NCBI GenBank assembly: GCA_022606425.2
Contig: JAHDVF020001501.1
Location: 930,001-994,000 of the forward strand
Length of the DNA: 64,000 nucleotides
Origin: Lepidostoma basale
Lineage: Eukaryota > Arthropoda > Insecta > Trichoptera > Lepidostomatidae
Reading direction: 5' to 3'
Part shown: positions 31,085 to 41,094 of the stretch, piece after piece
Layout: each line of letters starts with the position of its first letter
Numbering within the stretch: the first letter of the stretch is position 1
Made by a program: the position numbers and the translations under genes
The notes under the pieces: generated by a model
Seen by the model: the letters and a program-made list of their open reading frames with translations, nothing else
Told to the model about the DNA's origin: nothing
Databases searched by the model: none

Positions 31085-31305
31085 GGTCGTTTGAACCCAA
31101 TTACTGAATACAATTTGATTTTTTAGCTATTATATTGATTCTCACGGCATGTGATAGGTATATAATTTATCGCTATTATATTATCACGTGAATCCTACAC
31201 CATACCAAAGACAGTGTGACAATCACACTGCCGTCGCCGGAATTCAAACTCGAGACCTTCGTTTTGACAGTTAGAGCTCTTGACACTCTGCCATGAAGGT
31301 CGTCT
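31085..31305 (-). mobile_element. SINE-B (type 2 tail)
   Basis: On the plus strand: tail AATAGGTCGTTTGAACCCAA first, then ATTCTCACGGCATGTGATAG, CACACTGCCGTCGCCGGAAT, TCAAACTCGAGACCTTCG (decayed B box) and GACACTCTGCCATGAAGGTC. It is a tRNA-derived short element in reverse orientation. Confidence 0.85.
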
Positions 31306-31640
31306 TCTTCCTTTTTCTTAGTTTTATTTGAAATAAAACTCATTATATTTAAAAAATATATTAAAATTTGAAAGCTTTATACTACAATAAATCCCAATCT
31401 TTTTATTCATAAATAGTGATAAAACTGTGTATTGTGATATTTATTAAAAACCGTATTTACAGCACAAAATGATGTGTAAAATAAAAGAAAGGCATGAAAT
31501 GTAACTTAATACATTAAAAAATATGTTAAGATGCTGATTTAAAATATCGTATTGGAGGATTTTTAAAAAGAATACCTTTAAAAAATATCCAATTTCTTCT
31601 ATGTTCACCATAACTTTTGTGTTGTAGATGTTTAACGTTT
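31306..31640. other. AT-rich stretch without recognised gene
   Basis: Nothing supportable. Confidence 0.4.
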
Positions 31641-31836
31641 ATTTTTTTAATATACGAGTACTTTGCAAACAACACTCACATTTATTAAAAAAATTAAATA
31701 AAAATTAAATTTTAAAATCTATCAAAACTGACAATATTTGTTAACAATTTTACTATATTTTAAATATTTATACAATATCACTGATGAAGGGCTGGTTAGT
31801 CCGAAATATGTTTGATGTTTAATTTTTATTTTATAA
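31640..31836 (+). repeat. HHR-a element, copy 2
   Basis: AATATACGAGTACTTTGCAA, ACAACACTCACATTTATT and AAAACTGACAATATTTGTTA match the interior and left terminus of the element at 13417, and the motif at 31775-31818 lies at the same relative place. The right terminal repeat is lost where TTAG-SINE begins. Confidence 0.75.
31775..31818 (+). ncRNA. Hammerhead ribozyme candidate, HHR-a copy 2
   Basis: ATATCA (stem I), CTGATGA (consensus core), A, GGGCT-GGTT-AGTCC (5-bp stem II with one G-U), GAAA, TATG, TT, TGATGT. The last segment pairs with ATATCA along all six positions (one G-U). Both this copy and 13627-13669 keep stem I although their sequences differ, which is the covariation expected of a selected RNA. 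The predicted cleavage nucleotide is T, permitted in the UH rule. Confidence 0.65.
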
Positions 31837-31837
31837 C

Positions 31838-31985
31838 TAACTAACTAACTAACTAGCCATCACGCCGTCTCCTCGAAAGGGTTGGCAGAAAGAATGGACT
31901 GTCACACTTTAACCGATGCGGCACTCCATTCTTCTCTTTTCGCCCCGCGGGAGACGCGGTGCGATGGGTTGCGAACCTTATCAGC
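31838..31985 (-). mobile_element. TTAG-SINE
   Basis: TAACTAACTAACTAACTAAC, CGCCGTCTCCTCGAAAGGG, CTTCTCTTTTCGCCCCGCGG and GGGTTGCGAACCTTATC on the plus strand. The 5' head is missing beyond the B box. Confidence 0.85.
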
Positions 31986-32024
31986 ATTTTTTTTTATTTT
32001 TTAATAAATGTGAGTGTTGTATAC

Positions 32025-32480
32025 AACAACAACAACAACAAACCATCACGCCGTTTCCCCGCAGTTCTCTATCCTGGCACACCTCTCTCGCTTCCTCCAC
32101 ATTCATACATCGAGTCATACACGCATTTCGATTCTTCCGGCTTCTGACATGACCAACCTTTAATATTTGATTAATTTGGTCATCCCATGTTTTCCTCGGT
32201 CTACCTCGACTCCTTGCTCCATTTACATCGTTAACGTATACTTTTTTAACCATTCTTTCTTCACTCATGCGCTCCATATGTCCGAACCAACGCACCAACC
32301 TACTTTCGCTCTACATTCCTTCCTCATATCAGCATTTGAGATTCTGTTGTACATCGTTCTACCACACATGCGTCTTAGGGACCTCATCTCTACCGCATTT
32401 ATTCCGCTCTCATCTTTCTTCTGCCAGTTCCATGCTTCGCTTCTATACATAAGGGTTGGGACCAGAACTCCATTGTATAC
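32025..32480 (-). mobile_element. TTAG-LINE 3' end with GTT tail
   Basis: The minus strand reads MYRSEAWNWQKKDESGINAV, EMRSLRRMCGRTMYNRISNA, WFGHMERMSEERMVKKVYVN and SRGRPRKTWDDQINQILKVG in two frames. The tail is ACAACAACAACAACAACAAA on the plus strand, i.e. GTT units. One of the clearest copies for the C-terminal protein. Confidence 0.9.
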
Positions 32481-32559
32481 AAATTACATTAAAAAAAACG
32501 TTTAAGTTTTCCAAGCTTACTTTTTTTATTACATCTTAAATATATGTTGAAGGTAATCT

Positions 32560-32785
32560 TCCAATAGAGCACGTAGCCTGGCCCAGTGCGCCTAATGTTT
32601 AATTCTCGTATATATACGGATTTCGGCGCTGGACGGAACCCCTTCGGCGTCGCCAGGAAATGGAAAGGCGCCTCCGTTTGCATATGCTCCACGCGAGGAA
32701 AGCTGCTTACAGATAAGCCGAGGAATAATTAATCAAGCTTCCGACTGGGCGTTATTTTCACTCTACAAATAGGCAGTGAATGAGC
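32560..32785. other. GC-richer unique island
   Basis: GGATTTCGGCGCTGGACGG, CCCCTTCGGCGTCGCCAGG and GGAATAATTAATCAAGC occur with no repeat match. No supported exon; candidate regulatory DNA. Confidence 0.35.
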
Positions 32786-32939
32786 TGCGTTTTTTTTCTA
32801 ATTACAGTAACTAATTAGATTAATTTATTGAAGAAAGGGATATTTTACATATGTATATTTTACTGGGTCAATTTTGTAACTGAATAAAAATTATTTTGAA
32901 CAATGTTTTGTGAATATCACAAATTTAATATTTTCATTT

Positions 32940-33200
32940 GAAATTGTCGCATAAGCTGTTTCGCTAACCAATGTTAACATTATCAGGTGCTTAAATTAAC
33001 TAAAGTTTTTATTGATATATAATTTTAACACCTGATGATGTCAACATAGGTTTATGAAACAGCTGTCGCATAAAATAAAATACAATCGTGATACAAAAAA
33101 CAAAGCTATTTAATATAACAGTTTATAAAGTTTAAGTTGATTGTAATACCTGATGATGTTAACATTGGTTGGCGAAACAGCTGTCGCTACAATTTAAAAA
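32940..33200. repeat. HHR-c cluster: one inverted and two direct copies
   Basis: Minus-strand copy at 32943-32990 (CTGATAA, GTTAAC-ATTG-GTTAGC, GAAACAGC), plus-strand copy at 33031-33070 (CTGATGA, decayed stem II, GAAACAGCTGTCGC), and a plus-strand copy at 33150-33187. Three copies within 260 bp. Confidence 0.75.
33150..33187 (+). ncRNA. Hammerhead-like motif, HHR-c copy
   Basis: CTGATGA, T, GTTAAC-ATTG-GTTGGC (six paired positions including two G-U), GAAA, palindrome CAGCTG, TC. The core is consensus. Stem I is hard to draw (AATAC against GCTAC), so cleavage in isolation is doubtful; a dimeric fold through CAGCTG is conceivable. Confidence 0.5.
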
Positions 33201-33279
33201 ATAAATAATATCATTTTTTTTTTATTCTATAACAATGTTTTAATTAAACAGTTAATAATGTTAAAATATCAAAGCGTTT

Positions 33280-33360
33280 CCTCCAAAACAATGGATTATC
33301 TAAACATGACAATGTTTCGGAGGTGACCTCTGTCCTCAAGTATAAATATATAACATATTC
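33280..33360 (-). repeat. HHR-b copy, decayed
   Basis: Minus strand: TTGAGGA, CAGAGG-TCA-CCTCC, GAAACATTGTCATG. Recognisable as HHR-b with core and stem changes. Confidence 0.5.
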
Positions 33361-33424
33361 ATAGTCATAACATAGACTTATTATAATTAAATGATTTGGA
33401 TAATATATTGTACACAAGAAAGAA

Positions 33425-33715
33425 AAAAACAAAGGTCACTGCCATCATCCACCGGGTGGCGACTCTAAAATGGCAATGGGCAGGTCACGTAGCCACTCAG
33501 ATGAAAAATGGACAAGAAGACTGCTGACTTGGAGACCGTGTACGGCGAAGAGAAGTGCAGGGCGACCGCAACTACGGTGGAAGGATGATCTGAACAGACA
33601 TGTCGGAATAACCTGGATGCAGTCGGCACAAAACATAGTGACATGGAAGCAAATGGAGGAGGCCTTTGTGCAGGAGTGGAAGGGAATAAGCTGAGGAAGA
33701 AGAAAAAGAAGATTG
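33425..33715 (+). mobile_element. RTE-like LINE C-terminal fragment, copy 2
   Basis: The frame reads RRLLTWRPCTAKRSAGRPQL, RWKDDLNRHVGITWMQSAQN and MEEAFVQEWKGIS, then a stop and a GAGGAAGAAGAAAAAGAAG tail. It agrees closely with 16720-17010. Confidence 0.85.
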
Positions 33716-33769
33716 TACATAATTTTATTACAATATATTCTATGGATTTTCCCAAGTTGTTTACAATAT

Positions 33770-34985
33770 ACATATTTATTTATTTTTTTATTTTTTTATT
33801 TTTTATTTTTTTATTTTTTATTTTTTTTATTTTTTTTTTTTTATTTATTTATTAAGGGTAACATACAGCGATATCAATAACATATGTATAAAAGAAACAT
33901 TTAGAATAATTAAAAAAAGGCCAATTACATGCTACCACAAATATAAAATAATAGTTAACAATCAACAAATGATAGTGAGAAACAAGATTGAAGTTAAACT
34001 AAGACAAAATAAGGTATACATAATATTTAAGAGTTAAAATACTTATAGTACTGGAAATAAAAAATAAAATTAAGATAAAATAAAATAAAAAGTAATATAC
34101 GAGTATTATAATATCACGTTACATCGTGGTCACATCCGCGCCGAAATGTTGCTCCGATCACTTTTTTAAAATTTCGCTCGCTCAAATGAAAGACGTCAAT
34201 GTCTCCAAAATGCTTGTTGTAGATATCACAGATTCGATACAATGCCGCGCTCAGAACGTAGTTTGTGCGATAAACAGAAAGGTGGAAAACTTGGCTCGCG
34301 GTGTGTCTCGTGCGAGACATGGGGGTATTGAGTGACAATTTGCTGAGAAGTTCAGAATTGTCAATTTTAAAGTGAATTATTTTATGAAGTAACATCATAT
34401 CATGAAGAGTACGTCTATTTTCAAGAGAGTCCAAGGAGTGAAAAATTATGGCAGATTTGTAATCAGAGAACGACTTGCACATTTTAAAATTAATATTATT
34501 AATAAACATTTTTTGTACTCTTTCAATACGTTGGATATGTGCCGCATAATAAGGAGACCAAACGGGAGATACATATTCAAGGCGTGAGCGAACCATGGTT
34601 GTAAATAATACTTTAAGGGCAGTGATATTTTGGAAAGGTTTGCATATGCGCAGTATAAATCCCAATGTTCTGAGAGATTTGTCCACCATGTCATCAATAT
34701 GACTAACGAAAGTGAGTTTAGGGTCGATTGTGACTCCAAGATCACTAACGCGGTCTGAATCGGATATTATAGAACCATTGATGGAGTACACATGTTTGTG
34801 AGGGTTCATTTTACGCGTCAGTGAAAGCTTATGACATTTGTTCGCATTTATGGATAATTTATTTAGTATGCAGTAATGAGAGAGTCTGTCAAGATCTGAC
34901 TGGAGTCGAAGGCAGTCAGGAGTGTCTGAAACCTTCAGGAAGACCTTCATATCATCAGCAAAAAGCAATATGAATACAATTTTTA
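33770..34985 (-). mobile_element. Jockey-like LINE, 5'-truncated at the catalytic box
   Basis: The minus strand holds a 284-codon open frame preceded by residues FILL: MLFADDMKVFLKVSDTPDCL (FADD catalytic box), INANKCHKLSLTRK, SDLGVTIDPKLTFVSHIDD, RSRLEYVSPVWSPYY and ERVQKMFINNI, ending ATFRRGCDHDVT. This is the thumb and C-terminal region of a Jockey/CR1-type ORF2; everything upstream of FADD is missing. A T-rich 3' tail with TTTA units (33770-33855) marks the end. The frame has no stops, so the insertion is fairly young. Confidence 0.9.
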
Positions 34986-34999
34986 GTTTTCTTGCTTGA

Positions 35000-35340
35000 A
35001 CTAGGACAATGCTTGAGTACGCGCCTAGCTAGTTTCTGACCAAAATTGTCACCCTCACCTTACCTTCACGGCTTGCGCCAGGATCGGGGGCGGCATAATT
35101 AGGTATCACCATTTGAATTAGTGTAATTTGCTAATTGCGATGTTATAAGTAATTCAGGAGACCCTTGTGATTAAATATTTGTTGGATATCGCACGCTTTG
35201 GGACATACATTATCCATTCCGGGAGTTATATTATTCAAACTGTAGCACCAACGAACGCATACATTATAACACTATGTATACATGTAAGCAGGGACGGACA
35301 CCCCTGGGGTTCTAAATGTTTGATAAACCAAAGCGATAAA
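35000..35340. other. Unclassified stretch with small GC-richer patch
   Basis: 35030-35110 (CTTCACGGCTTGCGCCAGGA, TCGGGGGCGGCATAATTAGG) is GC-richer and followed by TGCTAATTGCGATG. No repeat match or gene was found. Confidence 0.35.
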
Positions 35341-35344
35341 TCAA

Positions 35345-36125
35345 CTGGGAAGATGAATCAAATCAAATCAAATCAAATCAGTTTATTTACTCAAAAGACA
35401 TTACAAACAGCAAAAATGTTAAAGGCATAGATTGAGTACAGGTAAAATATTATACACATACAACATAATACCAGGCACGCATTTGTGATGGATCGGCGTT
35501 AGGAAGACAAGATACTTTCTAAAGTCAAGAGTATTTGTCCCCTGAACGTACTTTCACTAATATGAAAGACGTCAATCTCCGAGGAGACCGCGTTCAGCAG
35601 ACTAATTGCTCTTCCTGCCGGTGTCACCAGAGGCAGATTGGTTCTGGCGGCCAGTAGGTAAAACTATCTGTGCTGTCGCTGTCGGAGATATCTATCGGGG
35701 GCAAAAAGACCAACATCCTCCAGTACGGCCGAGTTCTCGAAGTATCCCCTAATTAATCTAAAGAAATGGGTTATTAGATGTCCATCTATTCGAAGCTGTA
35801 GAGAATTGGTTCCGAGCATTCCCAAAAGAAATGCTGTGGGATAGAGCCACGGATAACTACCTCAGAGATACCTCAGAATATTTTTCTGAACCCTCTCCAA
35901 TGGAATATCTCGCCTCGTGAGGACTCCATATCACAGAACCACTTTCGAGTCTGCTCCAAACCAACGCGTTGTATAGGACTCTGAGCACATTGGGATCTCT
36001 GAAAACTCATCCAGTCCGGACGATGAACCCTAACATCCTCAGTGCAATGTCACAATCCTCTCGATATGTGCACGAAAAGTCAGCCTACTCTCATAGATGA
36101 TCCCGAGATCTCTCATCGTAGATAC
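35345..36125 (-). mobile_element. Jockey-like LINE 3' end with TTTGA tail
   Basis: The plus strand begins AATCAAATCAAATCAAATCA (the 3' tail), then ACATTACAAACAGCAAAAA. The minus strand gives AISLLNAVSSEIDVFHISES, RTNLPLVTPAGR and VLEDVGLFAPDRYLRQRQHR with frameshifts upstream. It belongs with 39725-40045 and 47985-48210. Confidence 0.85.
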
Positions 36126-36274
36126 ATGAACCAAATTAGTTATATAAATTAAACAGAAAAGCTTTATTTTTGATAAAGTTATTCTTTGTTTACAGTGAAA
36201 TTCTGATTTCAACCCCTATAAATGGAAACGAAGCACGTTAATGTGTCTTGTCTTGCTAAAGCAATATGAAATGT

Positions 36275-36400
36275 TTGATTATGCCTTAGCAAGGCAAAGC
36301 ACGTTATTCCTATTAAATACAACAAAGCTTCTAGATAACAAATATTTTCATTCGTATTAATTATTTTATGTGGAGTTTTTCATCACTGTTCCCAATGCGA
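36275..36400 (+). repeat. HHR-e copy
   Basis: TTTGATTATG, GCCTT-AGC-AAGGC hairpin, AAAGCACGTTATTCC, then ACAACAAAGCTTCTAGATAA and ATTTTATGTGGAGTTTTTCA. Core changed (GAAA to AAAG). Confidence 0.6.
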
Positions 36401-36500
36401 AGCACGTAACTGAGAGAAGATGTATGAGAACAATATAAACGCGGTAGTGATCTAATTTTTCTTCATCGTGTTAATGGTTATTCCATTATATATCGTTGGG

Positions 36501-36657
36501 TCAGAAGTCTGCCAGCTGGGCAGCACTGCCGAACACCCAAACCAGATCCTCCTTTATGCACTGGGCTTCAAGGTAAATTATTCCATGGCACATATACACG
36601 GCGTCGTACACCCTGAAAAATTGCCCATATCGCCATGTTCTCCTTAGATCTACCAAT
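36501..36657 (-). other. Possible stray terminal exon, unidentified
   Basis: A GC-richer (about half G+C) minus-strand frame follows a plausible acceptor (CTCATCATTGGTAG at 36658-36671) and reads LRRTWRYGQFFRVYDAVYMC, HGIIYLEAQ and WVFGSAAQLADF before TGA. It has no match to other repeats in the window and its composition differs from the flanks. I do not recognise the protein. It may be the last exon of a host gene extending through minus-strand DNA, a retrocopy scrap, or chance. Confidence 0.25.
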
Positions 36658-36659
36658 GA

Positions 36660-36840
36660 TGAGATTGAACCAGAGATTAGATTCCCCTGACGGACGTGTG
36701 GTAAAACAATGTATTGCATAATTTCAAATGCTAATATATTAGCAAGGAATGAAGAAAGGAAGAAAGTATTATCAACAAAATTGTGAAACAATCCCTTCCC
36801 TAGTTTGGAGACATACATAAAAAAAGAATGGTTAAACAGT
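36660..36840 (+). mobile_element. Degenerate TTAG-LINE fragment
   Basis: GGACGTGTGGTAAAACAATG, AATTTCAAATGCTAATATAT and TAGTTTGGAGACATACAT match the GCGTATGTGTGG / ATCTCAAATGCTGATATG / GGACATATGGA order of the family. Confidence 0.6.
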
Positions 36841-36929
36841 AAGTTTAATTATGAAGTACCCAATCGATAAAGACTGAAGAGAACATTGCTTAATGAAATC
36901 GATCCTATTTGACAAGTTGAATTATATTT

Positions 36930-37165
36930 TTTTAACTAACTTACTTATTAATTATCACCTCAATTTCTTTAAGGAGTAGACGACGGGCGAGAGGACGGAC
37001 CGCCAACCTGTTCTATCCTGACATAACTCTCACGCCTCTTCTACAATAACACACCGTGACACGCATGCTCGTCTATTGTTACGTTTTATTTATTACTTTC
37101 TTCTTAGTGATCTTATTTCTACGGCAATCATCCTACTTTCATCCTTTTTCTGCCAATCTTCACTT
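36930..37165 (-). mobile_element. Degenerate TTAG-LINE fragment
   Basis: TAACTAACTTACTTATTAAT tail, AGGAGTAGACGACGGGCGAG, TTCTACAATAACACACCGTG, then a jump to TTCTTAGTGATCTTATTTCT; minus strand includes WQKKDESRMIAVEIRSLRRK. Internally deleted. Confidence 0.7.
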
Positions 37166-37169
37166 ACAA

Positions 37170-37715
37170 TTATACTTTTATCGTATTTAAACGATCTAAA
37201 TTTGATGTTTAAAGTATTTAAATAAAATGAAATTGGGCGCCATTCGTTATTGGTCGGCCCTGTGGAAAATATACATACAGTACACATTTCGACATAAAAT
37301 CCTTTCTGAATACGAATTCGATAAAATAATTATTTATAGAGGCTTAAATGCCAAGGAATTATAAGAGCTTTTCCAATAAAATAATTCACAATTTAAACAA
37401 TTTGAAAGACACCGAAATTTGAGTTCTCCCAAATTCTCCTTGACTCCGAGCGGCTTGCCCAAAAGATATCGAATTGAATTACAGAACCAAAAAGGAAAAC
37501 GACATCACTCCCAAAAAAACATTATCTTGTGTTATTTATTATTTCTTGAACAATTGTATAAAACTCCATATTAAATAATTGTAAAACTAATAACATATAA
37601 TAAACAATTACAAATAATAGAAAAATTCATTAAATGAAATATTACTATTCTGCTCCATTAACGAGTATATAAAAACAACAACGAGTTTGATTTTCACTGC
37701 ATTTAATAATACCAC
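37170..37715. other. No recognised gene
   Basis: Mostly AT-rich; 37400-37520 is slightly GC-richer but no exon or repeat was identified. Confidence 0.4.
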
Positions 37716-37719
37716 AAAT

Positions 37720-38095
37720 CTTCTTCTTCAAGTGCCCTCTCGGGTCCCCCAACGTTGGTGATCACTTCGGCGAACCTGTCCCTGTCCTGCACCGCTAGGA
37801 ATAGCTCCTCCACACTTCGGATGCCGGTTTACTCCCTTATGTTTCGCAGCCAGGATATCTGTCTCCAATCGGGCCCTCGGCGTCCCTCAATATAAAATTA
37901 TTATTTTTTACCTGGAGTATAATATTATTCTTCTGGTGCTGTCAGGTCCCCCCGACCGACACTGGCGATCACTGCAGCGAAAGCATCTCTGTTCTCCGCT
38001 ACTTGGAACAGATTCTCAACTCTCTTTATTTTTATTCAATCCCTTATATTTTGCAGCTTGGACAATTGACTTCTGCCAACTCCCCGTATTCCATG
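37720..38095 (-). mobile_element. Two tandem LINE 3' fragments
   Basis: 37720-37890 repeats TCTTCTTCAAGTGCCCTCTC, CCCCCAACGTTGG and CCAGGATATCTGTCTCC of 2560-2730. 37925-38095 is a second, more diverged copy (TTCTTCTGGTGCTGTCAGG, GATCACTGCAGCGAAAGCAT). Same orientation. Confidence 0.75.
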
Positions 38096-38399
38096 ATTAT
38101 CAGTATTATGGTATAGTGATTATCAGTATTATGTAATTTATAAAATTGAGAAAAAAACTGCAATTGTACATGAATATTGTTTTTTTTATTATTATTATTT
38201 CATTTAATATTTCTAATATTGATGACGGGTATTGAAAATTATTTGAAATAGTTGATTGTAAATAATGAAAGTTTTAAAAATATATATTTTATATAATATA
38301 CACATTCATAGTTGTAATCCGCTCGTTTTTCTCGTTTTGACCGGTTTCATGTCATTTTGTCGTATATTTTTTTACTTGTTTTTAAAACCTCATTGGGTT
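38096..38399. other. AT-rich stretch without recognised gene
   Basis: Contains GATTATCAGTATTATG direct repeats at about 38093 and 38118 and nothing else supportable. Confidence 0.4.
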
Positions 38400-38575
38400 A
38401 TAATGTAGTTTGTGGGGAGATATCTATTGGTGGCGATGAGGTTCGCAGCCCATCACACCGCGTCTCCCGGGGGGCGAAAAGAGAAGGATGGAGTGCCGCA
38501 TCGGTTAAAATGTGACAGTCCATTATTTTTGCCTACCCTTTCGGGGAGACGGCGTGATGGTTAGTTATGTAGTTT
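38400..38575 (+). mobile_element. TTAG-SINE, good copy
   Basis: GGCGATGAGGTTCGCAGCCC, CACACCGCGTCTCCCGGGGG, CGAAAAGAGAAGGATGGAGT, CATCGGTTAAAATGTGACAG and CTTTCGGGGAGACGGCGTGA then TGGTTAGTTATG. It lies some 210 bp downstream of the DRC5 stop codon. Confidence 0.85.
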
Positions 38576-38786
38576 TTTTATGTTTTTTATTACATATAAC
38601 ATTTATATATCTTCAAACGTTGCTTTTATTAATCATAATGGCATAAACCGATTTAAAATAGGAAAACAAGAAGAATTCATGTATTCAAAATAATTAAAAC
38701 CATATTTTTTTAAAGCTCTTTCTATTACGAAACGACTTTCAAAATTGCGCTAAAAATGTCTTAACGCAGTTCACCCCGCGGCTCGA

Positions 38787-38986
38787 TTATTCCTCGGGAA
38801 TGCGGGGAGGGTAGTGGCCCGGCTCGTGGGCCGGGTTGGTCGGGTTGTACTCCCAAACCAAATACTCTGGATCATGCAAATACAGCGGCAAGATCTCTTC
38901 ATCGTCCTTCTCAATGTCTACACCGATGAATTGTTTGTTACGCTCCAAAAGCTGGCGGATTTCTGAAATGTTTTCTTCCGATATTC
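38787..38986 (-). CDS. DRC5: DRC5 exon 6 (residues 432-497 and stop)
   Basis: Acceptor TTTGTTTTAG; reads GISEENISEIRQLLERNKQF, IGVDIEKDDEEILPLYLHDP and a proline-rich end, stop TAA at 38787. It completes the last amphipathic LRR helix and gives the acidic C-terminus. No canonical AATAAA is seen within the first 100 bases after the stop. Confidence 0.9.
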
Positions 38987-41052
38987 CTAAAACAAAACAA
39001 ATTCAATAAAGTCAAACTTCCTCTTTACAATTTAATTGTTATTTGAAGCGGGCAGAGTCGAACGTAGCGAAATGCTTAAAAAATCTTATATTATATCTTG
39101 AACACTTACATAAAAACAAAAATAAATATTGAAAAAAAAAACAGACAGAAAGCCAGAACCAATGAGGAGCTGTTGTTGAGTGTAAATAATAGAAGGTATA
39201 TTTGGGTCATGTGCTAAGGGGAGAAAAATACCACCTCCTTTGATCGATATTAATGGGTAAAGTGGAGTTGGTAGAAGGCAGTTGTCCTGGCTGCAAAAAT
39301 TCAGAACCTGTTCAAAGTGGCGCAGGACAGAGATGCCTTTGCTGCAGCAATCGCCAACGTTGGGGGAACCTGACACGGCACCGAAAGAAGAAGTATATGA
39401 CAAAAAAAACTTTTTTTATTATACACGAGAACAGTACATTTCGCATTACCAGGGCATTATCGATAAATCAAATTTAGCATATTATTATTATTATTATGTT
39501 GAGTGGCTCTTTACATCATTACAGCGCGAACCAAATATTTGTTTTACAAGACATGATAGATATCTAACGTGAATTCTCCATCAGACCAAAAACAGTACGG
39601 CAATCACACTGCCATCGCCGGGAATCGAACCCGGGACCTTCGGTGTGGCAAAGAACTTGCCACTCTGCCACGAAGGCCGTCTACTATATCATATTATATC
39701 GCTATTGACTTTAAAAAATATTCTGTGACACCGGAATACTATTGTCTACTGACCGCTAGAACCAACCTGCCTTTGTTGACACCGGTGGGAAGAGTAATTA
39801 ATATGCTGAACGCGGTCTCCTCGGAGATCGACGTCTTTCATATTAGTGAAAGTACGTTCAGAAGGCAAATACTCTCAATTCTGGAGAGTTTCTTGTCTTC
39901 CAAATGTCGAACCATCTGTCATGCGTTTCTGGTAGTATACTATACACAATATATTATTTTACCAGTTCTCAATAGATGCCTTAAAAAAGTCTTTTGTGAA
40001 GTCTATTTATAAAATAAACTGATTTGATTTGATTTGATTTGAAACCGGTTCGTTGCACTAAAATAAAATAGTGTAAAAACATGTTAAAAGTATGTTATAT
40101 TAATATTATAGTAAGTACAACTTTTTAAGAAACCTCAAAACCTAACCTCGAAGCCCTCGGAATTCCCACAAAACCATGAAGAAGAGGTCACCCAATGGCA
40201 ACATGGTAGGCCAACATGGAAAAGGAGCTCCAACGCGAGAACCTGACAGTGGAGATGAGTCAAAATAGGAAAATTTGGCGTTTTCGTACGAGGAGGGCCG
40301 ACCCCAGATGGTGGAAAATGGCAAACGGAAAGAAGAGTAACTACAACTTTTTAAGTATGTAAACGCGATATTTTTATAAAATAGTTTTTAACAGATTAGT
40401 GTCACAAGTTTGCTGATCAAAAATAACATAACTTTAAAAAAATTTAAGACTATTTTTTTAGACTTTCAGCATGTTAGTTCCTACACTCCCAGCTTGAATG
40501 CCTCACAAACAATGTATGTTCCCGCACTACCCACAAATATCTTAATTAATTTGGATGAGTGGTATTCGATAATATTAATTATTAATCTGGAAATGTAATT
40601 TATTTCAAGAGGAATTCAATCGGCGCTTCAAATTAATATCGAACAATTCCTAGTCGGGTTGAATGAGAGAAGTGCCCACCAGTGTGTCTTGTATCTATTT
40701 CCAGCAGCCGCCTGTTCTTGATAAGAGAATCCATAAATTTGGCCTCGGCTTCCCCGCTGAAGTCATTTGCCGTGATATCCAACTTTACGATGCTCCGGTT
40801 CAGAGCAAGCATTCCGGCAATCTGGAAATATCCACTATTCTACATTTTCTATGTGATTTATAACGAGTTGTTCCTCTCGGGGAATAAAGAATAAACTCAT
40901 AATGCTAGACTTCCTTCAACTTTTATTGGGATACTCAACCAGTACTTACAAGTATTTTAACTACGAACAATTTCTTTATTAAAGGTTTAGGCGTTAACAT
41001 TGTTGAATTCCATTGCTAATTTGGAACGAGAATTTTTAGAGAACACAGTATA

Positions 41053-41094
<42 letters not shown>

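Noticed and set aside
33774..33855. T-rich tract as a long microsatellite of its own
   Set aside because: It is the A-rich 3' tail of the adjacent minus-strand Jockey-like LINE.
39590..39685. Intact B box and clover-like sequence as a functional tRNA gene
   Set aside because: It continues into SINE-B body and tail and recurs in several copies; no full tRNA fold.
41046..41094. ATT repeat as an independent microsatellite
   Set aside because: It is the 3' tail of SINE-B.
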